Assembly (NCBI GenBank): GCA_019351975.1
Contig: JABBOG010000019.1
Span: forward strand, 1 to 50,257
Reading direction: 5' to 3'
From: Acidobacteriota bacterium
Lineage (GTDB): Bacteria; Acidobacteriota; Terriglobia; Terriglobales; Acidobacteriaceae
DNA: 50,257 nucleotides
Shown here: one piece after another, positions 24,920 to 33,649 of the stretch
Layout: each line of letters begins with the position of its first letter
Position numbering within the stretch: position 1 is the first letter of the stretch
Notes under the pieces: model-generated
Seen by the model: only the letters and a program-made list of their open reading frames with translations
What the model was told of the DNA's origin: nothing
Database searches by the model: none
Position numbers and translations under genes: made by a program

Positions 24920-24993
24920 GCGTAAACGTACTTGTACTGATTCGCGCCACGAGCGGGCTCGCCGCTTGGTGCAGGGATGCTGTTTTCTTGCCG

Positions 24994-26697
24994 ATGCCCC
25001 ATGCCTTCGCACGTCAATCCGCTACTGATGGTCCTCCGGTTGCGGTTGAGGCGAAGCGGGGTCGCGCCTGGTCTACTGAGCGTTCTACACGCATTGTCGC
25101 CGGCGTGATGCTGGTCGTTGCGGCGGTCTTGTTTAGCGAGCATTTTTTGCATCTCTCGGCGGACTTTCCCAATCACTCGCCGTGGGTTGACTGGTCGAAG
25201 TATACGGATGAGGGATGGTACGGGGATGCGGCCATCCGCCACTACCTGAGCGGCCATTGGTACTGGAAGGGAGACTTCAATCCGGCGGTGGCGCTTCCGG
25301 TGTGGCCTGCGCTGGAGCTGCTCGTCTTCAAGTTCACCGGCGTCTCTGTGGTGGCGGCGCGGGCGCTGACGGTGTGTGTGTTTGGGGCTACCCTGGCTGC
25401 GTTCTACTGGCTGCTTCAGCGTGGTGCGAGCGGCGTCTCGGGGGCGCGACGGCCGCTTTCCGGACCGATCGCAGTATTGCTGATGTGTGCGAGTCCGATG
25501 CTGTACGTGTTCGAGCGCATGGCGATCCTCGAACCGTTGCTGATCGCGTTGACGGCGTTTGCTTTAGTTGCAGCTTCTGTCATGCGGCCGGTGCGCCTGC
25601 GCGAGCGTGGCGCTCCGGGGCTGCTGCCTGCGGTATTGCTTGCGCTGCTGCTGCCTGCGATGGTGCTCACCAAGACGACCGCAATCTGCTTGTTTCCAGG
25701 GGTGTTTTATATGGTCTGGGCGCGCGCAGGGTATCGAACTGGACCTGCGTTGAAGCTGGCTCTGCCATCAGCGCTCGGAGGCGTAGCGCTGTGGTGCGCC
25801 TACTTTTTCCTGTATGTGCGGCCGCGCTACCTGGAGGATTACCGGTATCTGTTTTCGGCGAATGCATATACCGGAATCGAACTGGAGCCCGCGTACAGGG
25901 TCGTGCTGCATACGATTGCCGACGGCGCATGGATCGGTGGCCTGCTGTACGTAAGCTTTTTCGCGGTGCTGGCGCTGGCGCTCTTCTGGCGGCCAAGGCT
26001 GCTGCGCAATCCGCTGTTCCCTTCGCTCCTGCTGTGGATCGCCGGCTACTTCGCATTTCTTGCGTACCACAACAACCTGCAGCCGCGATACTACACGGTG
26101 GTCGCTGTGCCGATCACTGCCGTGGTGGCGATGGGGCTGGATGCACTGCGCGGAACGCGCGACGGGCGCACCGGTGCGCTGCTGTCTGCCGCTCTGGTGG
26201 CGGTCCTCGTGCTTGCCATTGCATTGCCGGACGCGGTGCAGCAGATTGGCTATGTGCTGCACCCCACGTACGAGTTTGAGGCCGCGGCGCAGGGCATCAA
26301 GCGCATCGTGCTGGCGGATAAGACGCGCTCCCATCTCATTCTTTCCATCTCCGGCTCTGACCTGACGCTAATGACCGGGTTACCGTCGATCGACGACGAC
26401 TTCGGTACGTTGGATCTGGATGTTCGCGTGAAGCAGTATCGTCCTGGGTGGTATGCTGCGTGGAACGATGTGGAGGACGATAAGGCTGACGCGCTCACGC
26501 CGCTGTATTCGATGCAGCGTGTCGCTGCGTTTCCTGCGTATGATGACCCGGATCGCAACCTGCTGATCCTGTACCGCCTGAATCCTGTGAACGACGGGCC
26601 GCCACACGCAGGCAGGCACCGCATGCGGCGTCGCATACGCAAGGCGCTGGCTACGGCCCTCGGCCAGCAGCCCAGTAACGATCAACTGCAGCACTGA
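24994..26697 (+). CDS. Membrane glycosyltransferase-like protein (PMT/ArnT/GT39-GT83 type)
   Basis: 567 residues, about ten spans. Seen: an N-terminal cytoplasmic lead of about 35 residues, first span VAGVMLVVAAVLFSEHF, then the periplasmic loop YTDEGWYGDAAIRHYLSGHWYW carried over residues about 68-90, with the Asp-Glu pair characteristic of PMT-type enzymes, followed by LPVWPALELLVFKFTG. Later come FERMAILEPLLIALTAFAL and PRYYTVVAVPITAVVAMGL, also usual for the family. Activity would be transfer of a sugar from a polyprenyl carrier to a lipid or protein at the outer face of the inner membrane. Start: ATG 24994 is chosen; TTG 24988 is in frame. It probably has its own promoter at 24890-24919. 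Confidence 0.8.
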   Translation: MPHAFARQSATDGPPVAVEAKRGRAWSTERSTRIVAGVMLVVAAVLFSEHFLHLSADFPNHSPWVDWSKYTDEGWYGDAAIRHYLSGHWYWKGDFNPAVALPVWPALELLVFKFTGVSVVAARALTVCVFGATLAAFYWLLQRGASGVSGARRPLSGPIAVLLMCASPMLYVFERMAILEPLLIALTAFALVAASVMRPVRLRERGAPGLLPAVLLALLLPAMVLTKTTAICLFPGVFYMVWARAGYRTGPALKLALPSALGGVALWCAYFFLYVRPRYLEDYRYLFSANAYTGIELEPAYRVVLHTIADGAWIGGLLYVSFFAVLALALFWRPRLLRNPLFPSLLLWIAGYFAFLAYHNNLQPRYYTVVAVPITAVVAMGLDALRGTRDGRTGALLSAALVAVLVLAIALPDAVQQIGYVLHPTYEFEAAAQGIKRIVLADKTRSHLILSISGSDLTLMTGLPSIDDDFGTLDLDVRVKQYRPGWYAAWNDVEDDKADALTPLYSMQRVAAFPAYDDPDRNLLILYRLNPVNDGPPHAGRHRMRRRIRKALATALGQQPSNDQLQH

Positions 26698-26749
26698 GTG
26701 ATGTTCTGTGAAAGTGTCATACTGCCGAATGATCTCTTTGCTGGAAAAG

Positions 26750-26791
26750 TGCGCAATTTGCGCAATCTAGGGCGTAGATTTGCGGTACTAT
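26750..26791 (+). promoter_or_regulatory. Candidate operator and -10 box upstream of the TonB-dependent receptor
   Basis: A near-perfect palindrome TGCGCAA-T-TTGCGCA (26750-26764) lies 21 bases before tactat (26786-26791), about 100 bases upstream of the receptor start. A dyad overlapping the -35 region is the classic place for a repressor site. The regulator is unknown. Confidence 0.35.
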
Positions 26792-26889
26792 AGTCACATT
26801 CGCGACATCTCCTGTAACTTTATTGGTGGTTACGCCGTCGTGTCTTATATGTTTTATCCCACAACAGGTATCAGACAGGTAGTTGCTTA

Positions 26890-29757
26890 GTGGCCTTTTC
26901 AGAGTGTTGCCATGTACTACATCGACGGCGGGCGTATTGCCTGGCGCTTTGTTGTCTGTGGCTGCAGCTGTCGTATCGAGCGGCGGATGCAAGCGGCATC
27001 GAGGCTGCGGGCAACATCGACGCTGCAGCGGCTTCGGAGGTGACGTCTACGTTGAGCGGGAGCATCTCTGATCCCTCCGGCGCGAAGATTCCGTATGCCA
27101 CAGTGCATGTGGAGAGCGCGACGATGCAGCGCGACACGACGACCGACGCATCGGGCCACTTTAGCGTGCAGTTGCCACCGGGGAGCTACGCCGTCACCGT
27201 AGCCGCGCATGGCTTTAGGACCTACAGCAGGGACGTAGTGATCAAGGGCAAAGACGACCGGGCCGCCTTCGATATGCAGCTTTCGATTGCAACGGAGAAG
27301 GAAGAGATCACGGTTCCGCTGAACAACGACGAGAGCACCTCCGCAGACGACAATAAGAGCGCGCTGGTCTTTAAAGGCGACCAGTTGAATACTTTCTCCG
27401 ACGACGACAGCATGTTTCAGCGGGAGATACTGGCGTTGGCGGGTGCGAATGGACTGAGGCCTCCTGAGATTCTGGTGGATGGGTTTTCCAACGGGAGATT
27501 CCCGCCAAAGAGTGCCATTCGAGAGATACGCATCAATCGGAACCCGTACTCGGCTGAGTACGATCAGTATGGCGCGGGACGCGTGGAGATCCTGACCAAG
27601 CCGGGCGCAGAGCAGTTCCATGGAAACTTCAACGCAGCGGGAACGGACAACGTCTTGAACGCGCGCAACCCGTATGCGCCCACCGAGCCACCGTACTACA
27701 CGCTGAACCTTGACGGCAATCTGAGTGGACCGATCAACCGCAGGACATCGTTCTTCGTGAGCGGGGTCTTCAACGATCTACAGAACGATGCGATCGTGGA
27801 TGCGATTGATCCAGTGATGCTGACGCCGCTGACGGAGGGCGTACCGGCACCGCAGCGGACGCAGACGTACAGCGCGCGCGTGGACCAGGGCGAGACGATG
27901 AACAATACATTCACCGGACGCTACGAATTCAACCGGGTAAGCATGACCAACAGCGGCGTCGGTCTGCTGGTTCTGCCGTCAGAGGGGTTGAATCTTGCGA
28001 CGGACACGCAGACGCTGCAACTTACGGACACGCAGATCATCGGATACAAGACGATCTCCACGGCTCACTTCCAGTACCTTCGAACACGGCAGGAGCAGAA
28101 GCCTGCGAGCACGCAGGCGACGGTGGTGGTAGAGGGCGTCTTCAACGGCGGCGGCAGCGAAGCGCAGGCGCTCAGCGATAACCGCGACCAGTACGAGTTT
28201 CAGGAGTTGGTCAACACTGCCCACGGCAAACATTACGTGCGCATGGGGGGGCGATACAGGCTGTTGCGCGATGCGGACTTTGAGACGGCAAACTACAACG
28301 GCCAGTTTACGTTTCCGGATCTGGCAACGTACAAGCTGGCGCTGAGCGGCGAGACCCCGGCGCAGATCTTCGCCAATGGCGGGGGTGCGACGCAATACAA
28401 TCTGACGGGCGGCGACCCTAACGCCGTCGTACTCACGGGCGATCTTGGCGTCTTTGCCGAGGATGAGTGGAAGCTGCGCTCAAACTTCACGCTGGACTAT
28501 GGATTTCGCTTTGAGAGTCAGACGGCGGTTCCGGACCATGTAGACCCCGCGCCGCGCGCCGGATTTGCGTGGGCCATCCACGGCAAAAAGAAGGGGCCCG
28601 CGATTCTGGTGCTGCGCGGAGGCAGCGGCATCTTCTACGACCGTTTTGCGGCGGCAAACATCCTCACGGCGATACGCCAGCAGAGCGGGACGCGACAGCC
28701 GGAGTACTTCGTTCAGAACCCCAACTTTTATGAGCAGTACCTGAACGCGCCGCCACCGGTGAGCCTGCTCAACGCGCTGCCGCCGACGATCTACAACATC
28801 AACCCGCACCTACGGACGGAGTATGGCATCTTCAGCGGCTTCACTGCCGATCGCAGTCTGGGTAAATATGGCAGTGTCAGCGCGGCGTATGTTGTGGTCC
28901 GTGGCGACCACCAATACCTTTCGCGCAACATCAATGCGCCGCTACCCGGAACCTATAACCCTGCCAACCCTGCGAGCGGCGTTCGACCCTTCGGCGGCGC
29001 GCAGAACATCTACCAGTTCGACTCCGGCGGCGTCTACAAGGGGCAGGTCATTTCTTTGGGTTCGCAACTGGCCTTCGGCAAACGGGTCACGGCGTTTTCG
29101 CTCTACAATTACAGTCTGACGAACGCAGATATTACGACCGCGACGACGTTCCCGTCGAACTCCTACAATCTGGCGCAGGACTATGGCAGGGTGGCGCAGC
29201 CGACGCAGCAGTTCTTTGTCGGTGCCTCGGCGCAGCTGCCTTTCGCGATCAGCGCCAATACCTTCATCTCGACGCAGGGAGGTGTTCCGTTTAACATCAC
29301 CACTGGGACGGACTTGAACGGCGACACGATCTTCAACGACCGTCCAGCATTCGCGACCAATACTACGGCCAATTCCATCGTGTACAAGACGCGCTTCGGC
29401 ACGTTCGACGCGAATCCGCAGCCCGGCGAGAAGATTATCCCGATCAACTACGGGAACTCGCCCAATCTGGCATTTGTGGAGATGGACCTGAGCCGCGCCT
29501 TCAACTTCGGCCCCAGGCCGCCGTCTCCTGCCACCCCAGCCGGGAAGACAGCGCCACGGCCCGATCCGCCCTACGCCCTGAAGTTCACGGTCGAAGCGGA
29601 TAACCTGCTGAATCATTTGAACGCGGGAACGCCTGTCGGTGTCTTGAGCTCCCCCTTGTTTGGGCAGTCGATCTCGCTCAACCCTACATTTCTCGGAAAC
29701 AACGTAGGCAACTCGTCCAATCGGGCGATCATGCTGCGATGCAACTTCAGCTTTTAG
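26890..29757 (+). CDS. Oar-like TonB-dependent receptor with carboxypeptidase-regulatory-like domain
   Basis: 955 residues; an outer-membrane beta-barrel of the group expanded in Acidobacteria. Seen: an N-terminal hydrophobic signal-like segment (YCLALCCLWLQLSY), a CarboxypepD_reg-like domain at residues about 52-130 (SGSISDPSGAKIPYATV ... GSYAVTVAAHGFRTYSRD), a plug domain to about 245 with EILVDGFSNGRFPPKSAIRE and YDQYGAGRVEILTKPG, then a long barrel of alternating strands ending in the C-terminal aromatic MLRCNFSF. The substrate is unknown; such proteins import complex sugars or peptides. Start: GTG 26890 with a weak RBS; the region before it has a candidate operator. No TonB/ExbB genes are near. 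Codon use is C-rich on this strand, unlike genes left of about 21 kb. Confidence 0.88.
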   Translation: MAFSECCHVLHRRRAYCLALCCLWLQLSYRAADASGIEAAGNIDAAAASEVTSTLSGSISDPSGAKIPYATVHVESATMQRDTTTDASGHFSVQLPPGSYAVTVAAHGFRTYSRDVVIKGKDDRAAFDMQLSIATEKEEITVPLNNDESTSADDNKSALVFKGDQLNTFSDDDSMFQREILALAGANGLRPPEILVDGFSNGRFPPKSAIREIRINRNPYSAEYDQYGAGRVEILTKPGAEQFHGNFNAAGTDNVLNARNPYAPTEPPYYTLNLDGNLSGPINRRTSFFVSGVFNDLQNDAIVDAIDPVMLTPLTEGVPAPQRTQTYSARVDQGETMNNTFTGRYEFNRVSMTNSGVGLLVLPSEGLNLATDTQTLQLTDTQIIGYKTISTAHFQYLRTRQEQKPASTQATVVVEGVFNGGGSEAQALSDNRDQYEFQELVNTAHGKHYVRMGGRYRLLRDADFETANYNGQFTFPDLATYKLALSGETPAQIFANGGGATQYNLTGGDPNAVVLTGDLGVFAEDEWKLRSNFTLDYGFRFESQTAVPDHVDPAPRAGFAWAIHGKKKGPAILVLRGGSGIFYDRFAAANILTAIRQQSGTRQPEYFVQNPNFYEQYLNAPPPVSLLNALPPTIYNINPHLRTEYGIFSGFTADRSLGKYGSVSAAYVVVRGDHQYLSRNINAPLPGTYNPANPASGVRPFGGAQNIYQFDSGGVYKGQVISLGSQLAFGKRVTAFSLYNYSLTNADITTATTFPSNSYNLAQDYGRVAQPTQQFFVGASAQLPFAISANTFISTQGGVPFNITTGTDLNGDTIFNDRPAFATNTTANSIVYKTRFGTFDANPQPGEKIIPINYGNSPNLAFVEMDLSRAFNFGPRPPSPATPAGKTAPRPDPPYALKFTVEADNLLNHLNAGTPVGVLSSPLFGQSISLNPTFLGNNVGNSSNRAIMLRCNFSF

Positions 29758-30166
29758 AGGTGATGTTGTCTCCTTTGATCGTCGGCGCGATCAAAAGAAC
29801 GTTGACGGCCAAGCCATGTCTCGCATATTCTGAATACTCGCGTAGTCTCGCGGCTGTGCCTTAGTGTGCCTGACTTTCGGGCAGCGGGCATTGTAGCCAG
29901 ACATCGAGGTGAGTCTAGCGGGGCCGGGCACCTTTTCAAAGAGGTTGTCGGCAGCCGAAGCACCCACTCCCCAGCCGCTTGCAGCTAGATCCAGCAGTAC
30001 GATCCGGCGTCAGGCGCTCTGTGCGCTCAACTGAAACTTCGGCTCAACCTGCGCGGACATGGTGTCTGCGTTCGTTCCGCCGCCTAACGGCAACCGCTGC
30101 AACCCTCTTCGCGCTTCAAGCCGCGCAGCAGATCTACGAAGACGGCAGAACCAAGGAGTAAACCAG
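29758..30166. other. Intergenic region between the receptor and rplM
   Basis: 409 bases without a convincing gene. A hairpin tttgatcg (29774-29781) with cgatcaaa (29788-29795) lies 17 bases after the receptor stop but lacks a U-run. The remainder should contain the rplM promoter and 5' leader; no ribosomal-protein leader motif was recognised. The short minus-strand ORF here lacks domain-like sequence. Confidence 0.5.
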
Positions 30167-30670
30167 ATGAATCTGAATCAGACGACAACGATCCCCAGCG
30201 GCAAAGACATCAAGCGCAAGTGGTTTGTGCTGGACGCTTCCGGCCAGACGCTCGGACGCCTCGCCTCCCACGCAGCCAGCGTTCTCGCGGGCAAGCTGAA
30301 CCCGCTCTACACGCCATACATTGACATGGGCGATCACGTCATCGTTATCAACGCCGAGAAGATTCAGGTGACCGGCATGAAGGCCGGCCAAAAGCTGTAT
30401 CGCCGCTACACTGGTTTCCCCGGTGGTCTGCGCGAAGAAGAGTACAGCAAGCTGCTCGTCCGCCGTCCGGAAAAGATTCTCGAAGAGGCGATCAAGGGCA
30501 TGCTGCCCAAGAGCAAGCTGGGCCGACAGATGGCGACCAAGCTCAAGGTGTACAAGGGCGCCGAGCATCCGCACCACGCACAGCAGCCCTCCGCCATGGA
30601 GTTGCACCGCTCCGGAACACCGATGGAACTGCACCAGAAGCAGGAATTGCACCGGAAGCAGACGGCCTAG
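30167..30670 (+). CDS. rplM: Ribosomal protein uL13, with extended repetitive C-terminus
   Basis: Large-subunit protein, 167 residues against about 142-148 usual. Seen: [71 protein letters not shown] and [15 protein letters not shown], where the normal protein is nearly finished. After this comes an extra tail containing three ELH units: [24 protein letters not shown], with matching repeats in the DNA. Start: aaggag lies nine bases before ATG 30167; the frame is open further upstream without a start consistent with the family. rpsI follows after 99 bases, the standard pairing. Confidence 0.96.
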   Translation: MNLNQTTTIPSGKDIKRKWFVLDASGQTLGRLASHAASVLAGKLNPLYTPYIDMGDHVIVINAEKIQVTGMKAGQKLYRRYTGFPGGLREEEYSKLLVRRPEKILEEAIKGMLPKSKLGRQMATKLKVYKGAEHPHHAQQPSAMELHRSGTPMELHQKQELHRKQTA

Positions 30671-30734
30671 GAACTCAGATCTTCGCTTGCGGTTGAAAGC
30701 TAACGGCAAGCAGCACATGCGGCATAAAGTTTGA

Positions 30735-30747
30735 GGGGCTTAGCCCC
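30735..30747. repeat. Small hairpin between rplM and rpsI
   Basis: GGGGC-TTA-GCCCC, close in form to the GGGGC-TGAA-GCCCC hairpin in tsaD. Possibly a degenerate copy of the same element or a local RNA hairpin in the rplM-rpsI transcript. Confidence 0.4.
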
Positions 30748-30769
30748 GGTACTACAAAGAGGATTCAAC

Positions 30770-31165
30770 ATGGCAGATTTGATTCAGTACTACGGAACCG
30801 GACGCCGCAAGAGCGCGATCGCACGCGTCTTCCTGCGCCCCGGATCGGGCAAGTTCACCGTCAACGGCAAGCAGTTCGACGAGTACTTTGTTACCCCGGC
30901 GCAGCGCGTCGCTGCAAAGCTCCCGCTCGGCATCGCAGACATCAACGAGACCTTCGACGTTCTGACCACCGTTAAAGGCGGCGGCGTCAATGGCCAGGCC
31001 GACGCAGTCAAGCTGGGCATCGCACGCGCGCTCATGGAGTTCAACATCGAGCTGCGCAAGACGCTCAAGGCCGGGGGCATGGTCACGCGCGATTCGCGCG
31101 GTAAGGAACGCAAGAAGTATGGCCAGAAGGGCGCTCGCGCTCGCTTCCAGTTCTCCAAGCGCTAA
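30770..31165 (+). CDS. rpsI: Ribosomal protein uS9
   Basis: 131 residues. Seen: [29 protein letters not shown] at the N-terminus (residues about 6-34), then [23 protein letters not shown] and a basic C-terminal tail ending RARFQFSKR, the tail that reaches the ribosomal P site. The length is normal. Start: agagga lies six bases before ATG 30770. Second gene of the rplM-rpsI unit; a long imperfect inverted repeat follows its stop. Confidence 0.97.
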   Translation: MADLIQYYGTGRRKSAIARVFLRPGSGKFTVNGKQFDEYFVTPAQRVAAKLPLGIADINETFDVLTTVKGGGVNGQADAVKLGIARALMEFNIELRKTLKAGGMVTRDSRGKERKKYGQKGARARFQFSKR

Positions 31166-31168
31166 GGA

Positions 31169-31250
31169 GCAGGGATGAGGGAACAGGGATTAGAGATTCG
31201 CCGATGCAAATGGCTCTCCCTAATCCTTAATCTCTCATCCCTCGTCCCTC
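31169..31250. repeat. Long imperfect inverted repeat after rpsI
   Basis: The left arm 31171-31198 (agggatgagggaacaggg...) and the reverse complement of 31222-31249 agree in 22 of 28 positions, with a 23-base loop. The arms are themselves built of ggga-type units, and the left arm shares 19 of 20 bases with 8471-8490. It may act as the end of the rplM-rpsI transcript or be a mobile-type palindrome. The remaining 31251-31361 is the rpsB leader, with small hairpins cagcc/ggctg and tccc/ggga. Confidence 0.6.
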
Positions 31251-31361
31251 GCTTCGCACCACCCAGCCGCAACGCGTGGCTGGCAGGAACCTAATCTCCC
31301 TTCGGGGATCTCAATCGCTTCACGTCGCAGCGCAAGCGATGCCACACACTAAGGAGCCTCT

Positions 31362-32297
31362 ATGGCCAGCATTACGATGAAGGAACTGCTCGAAGCCGGT
31401 GTCCACTTCGGCCACCAAACCAAGCGTTGGAACCCCAAGATGAAGGAGTACATCTTCGGCGAGCGCAATGGTATTTACATCATCGACCTGCAAAAGACGC
31501 TGAAGATGTTCAAGGAAGCGTCCAAGTTCGTCACCGATCTGACCTCGACCGGAAAGTTGATTCTCTTCGTAGGCACCAAGCGCCAGGCGCAGGATGCTGT
31601 TGCGGAAGAAGCCAAGCGCGCCGGCATGCCGTACATCAACAGCCGCTGGCTGGGTGGTCTGCTGACCAACTGGGTGACCGTGCAAAAGTCGGTCAAGCGC
31701 CTTGCAGAGCTCGATGAGATGTCCACCGATGGACGCTATGAGCTGCTGACCAAGAAGGAAGTCATCAAGCTGGAACGCGAGCGCAAGAGCCTGTCGACGA
31801 ACCTTTCGGGTATCAAGAACATGAAGCGTTTGCCGGACGCGATCTTTGTGATCGATTCCAACAATGAGGCCATCGCCGTAGCCGAAGCACGCAAGCTGGG
31901 CATTCCGGTCGTGGCTGTCGTCGATACCAACTGTGATCCGACGGTGGTTGACTATGTCATTCCTGGTAATGACGATGCCCTCCGCGCCATCCGCCTCTTC
32001 ACCACGAAGATCGCGGATTCGGCTTACGAAGGCACGCAGATGATCTCCGACAAGGCGTTCGCGAACGAGTACGACGAGGTTCGTCCGCTCGCCGTCGAAT
32101 CGCACTTCCTCGGTGAGGACGGCGATGATGCGCTCTCTGAGGTCCACGAGTCGGCTGGAACGGCCGAAGCGTCGATCGAAGACATTGCGGATGATGACAA
32201 CATCGACCTCGCTGCGGCTTTGGGCGGCGGTATTCGTAAGGCACCGGTTGCAGCCGATACGGAGCCGGACGTGGAAGAAGCAGAGGTTAGCGCCTAA
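31362..32297 (+). CDS. rpsB: Ribosomal protein uS2, with acidic C-terminal extension
   Basis: 311 residues. Seen: [82 protein letters not shown] and [12 protein letters not shown], all core S2 motifs. The core ends near residue 230; the last about 80 residues are acidic and Ala-rich, which is longer than in E. coli (241 residues) but often seen in some phyla. Start: aaggag lies six bases before ATG. tsf follows after 130 bases containing a strong hairpin. Confidence 0.97.
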   Translation: MASITMKELLEAGVHFGHQTKRWNPKMKEYIFGERNGIYIIDLQKTLKMFKEASKFVTDLTSTGKLILFVGTKRQAQDAVAEEAKRAGMPYINSRWLGGLLTNWVTVQKSVKRLAELDEMSTDGRYELLTKKEVIKLERERKSLSTNLSGIKNMKRLPDAIFVIDSNNEAIAVAEARKLGIPVVAVVDTNCDPTVVDYVIPGNDDALRAIRLFTTKIADSAYEGTQMISDKAFANEYDEVRPLAVESHFLGEDGDDALSEVHESAGTAEASIEDIADDDNIDLAAALGGGIRKAPVAADTEPDVEEAEVSA

Positions 32298-32348
32298 ATT
32301 CTGGCGAACGGGGGTTTTACATCTCCGTTACAGCCGCATTCTAGAATG

Positions 32349-32378
32349 ATGGCGCGGGCCCAGGCCCGCGCCATTTTC
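32349..32378 (+). terminator. Perfect hairpin with U-run between rpsB and tsf
   Basis: atggcgcgggcc (32349-32360) pairs fully with ggcccgcgccat (32363-32374), followed by ttttcgc. It has the form of an intrinsic terminator or attenuator inside the normally co-transcribed rpsB-tsf unit, so it may lower tsf relative to rpsB or act as an RNA stability element. Confidence 0.75.
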
Positions 32379-32427
32379 GCAAAAACTGCACGCGCTACCG
32401 CGCTGCCCCAGCACCGAGAAGGGAACT

Positions 32428-33093
32428 ATGTCCACCACTGAAGCTGTAAAGATCGACGCCAAGCTCGTCAAGGAACTCCGCGAAAAGTCCGGTGCCCCGA
32501 TGGGCGACTGCCTCAAGGCATTGCAGGAGGCCAAGGGCGATATGGAGCAAGCGTTCGTTGTGCTTCGCAAGCGCGGCATGGCGTCGGCTGCGAAGAAGGC
32601 AAGCCGCTCCACGAACGAGGGTGCGGTCGGCACCTACATCCACGCTGGCGGAAAGATCGGCGTCCTGCTGGAACTGAACTGTGAGAGCGACTTCGTTGCC
32701 CGCACGGAAGACTTCCAGGAGCTGCTGAAGGATATCGCGATGCATATCGCTGCGGTAGATCCGCGCTACGTCGCGAAAGACGAAGTGACTGAAGCCGACC
32801 TCGAGCGCGAGAAGGACATCTACCGCGCGCAGGGTGCCGCCTCTGGCAAGCCAGCGGAGATCATCGAGAAGATGCTCACCGGCAAGCTCTCCAAGTTCTA
32901 TGAGGAGTTCTGCCTGCTCGAACAGCCATTCATTAAAGAGTCATCGCTGACGATCGGCCAGTTGATCTCGCAAAAAGTCGCGAAGCTTGGCGAAAACATC
33001 AGCGTCCGCCGCTTTGCACGCTTCAAGATCGGCGATCCGAGTTTTTCGGTCGCCTCGGCCAAGGTTCAATCTTCTGAAGAACCCGCTGCATAA
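32428..33093 (+). CDS. tsf: Translation elongation factor Ts
   Basis: Nucleotide-exchange factor for EF-Tu. Seen: LVKELREKSGAPMGDCLKALQEAKGDMEQA, read over residues about 11-40, with the family signature, KASRSTNEGAVGTYIHAGGKIGVLLELNCESDFVARTEDF (residues about 57-96) and ISVRRFARFKIG at the end. At 221 residues it is the short form, lacking much of the second core subdomain present in the 283-residue E. coli protein. Start: a gggaac segment lies a few bases before ATG 32428. A strong terminator follows directly. pyrH, usually next, is 6.7 kb away. Confidence 0.97.
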   Translation: MSTTEAVKIDAKLVKELREKSGAPMGDCLKALQEAKGDMEQAFVVLRKRGMASAAKKASRSTNEGAVGTYIHAGGKIGVLLELNCESDFVARTEDFQELLKDIAMHIAAVDPRYVAKDEVTEADLEREKDIYRAQGAASGKPAEIIEKMLTGKLSKFYEEFCLLEQPFIKESSLTIGQLISQKVAKLGENISVRRFARFKIGDPSFSVASAKVQSSEEPAA

Positions 33094-33109
33094 GCTGTTA
33101 TCGGTGCTA

Positions 33110-33473
33110 TCACAAAGCCCAGGGATTTCCCTGGGCTTTGTTGCGTGTACCTACTCCTTGTCGTAGATCAGAGTTTTTTGTTCGCTGCTTGGCCGGGTAG
33201 CCTCGTTGCGGCCCACCCGTGCATGTAATGGTTCGATTGGCGAAGGTGGGATACGCTGCGCCGTTACATGCGAAATCATAACTGATGGATCCGTCCGAAT
33301 AATCCAACGCACCATCAGCCTTTTGAGTAACGGAAAAGGTGTCGCCGGTGAAGTTGCTTTTGGCATCATTGAGCTTCCAAGTACCATTCCACGGCGAGGT
33401 CGAAGCAAGGCAAGGCAAAGCGGCAGCGGCACAAAATAGAGCCCGCGCACGCGCAATACAGACCTTTCGGCAT
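33110..33473 (-). pseudogene. Decayed gene for a small secreted protein
   Basis: The segment STSPWNGTWKLNDAKSNF, FTGDTFSVTQKADGALDYSDG and NGAAYPTFANRTITCTG reads like the secreted NGTWKLN...KS.FTGDT family common in Acidobacteria. The intact parts are out of register. An RBS (ggaggg) and ATG at 33473 begin MPKGLYCACAGS, but the signal-peptide core (ALFCAAAALPCLAST) and mature part lie in another frame. After TITCTG the sequence runs into unrelated residues and through the tsf terminator, about 60 residues short of the family's usual end. At least one frameshift and a C-terminal loss are implied. Confidence 0.6.
33113..33144 (+). terminator. Rho-independent terminator after tsf
   Basis: caaagcccaggga (33113-33125) pairs perfectly with tccctgggctttg (33128-33140), two-base nominal loop, followed by ttgc. 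The A-rich left flank on the other strand makes it possibly bidirectional. Confidence 0.85.
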
Positions 33474-33649
33474 TGGCAATCCCTCCGCTATTTTTGGATG
33501 CTTCTACTACGACAAACGCGCAGCGCGACGCTTAAGACCGCTCCAATGAACGTATGTGCAGGGGTATGTCGGAAAGGTACTTTCCCCGTAAGGAACTTGT
33601 GCCTTATCCTTTTACTATCGGTGCTGTGTTGTCCGAGGTGTATTGATTC

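Noticed and set aside
24901-24928. Possible dif recombination site near the skew switch
   Set aside because: By eye it matches E. coli dif in 17 of 28 positions, but the usually best-conserved XerD arm matches poorly and the same bases form a good -10 box. A second candidate at 26830-26857 matches only 14 of 28. Neither is good enough to call.
29754-29963. 69-codon minus-strand ORF after the receptor gene
   Set aside because: No RBS, no recognisable motif and Arg/Ser/Thr-rich shadow-like composition; treated as intergenic.
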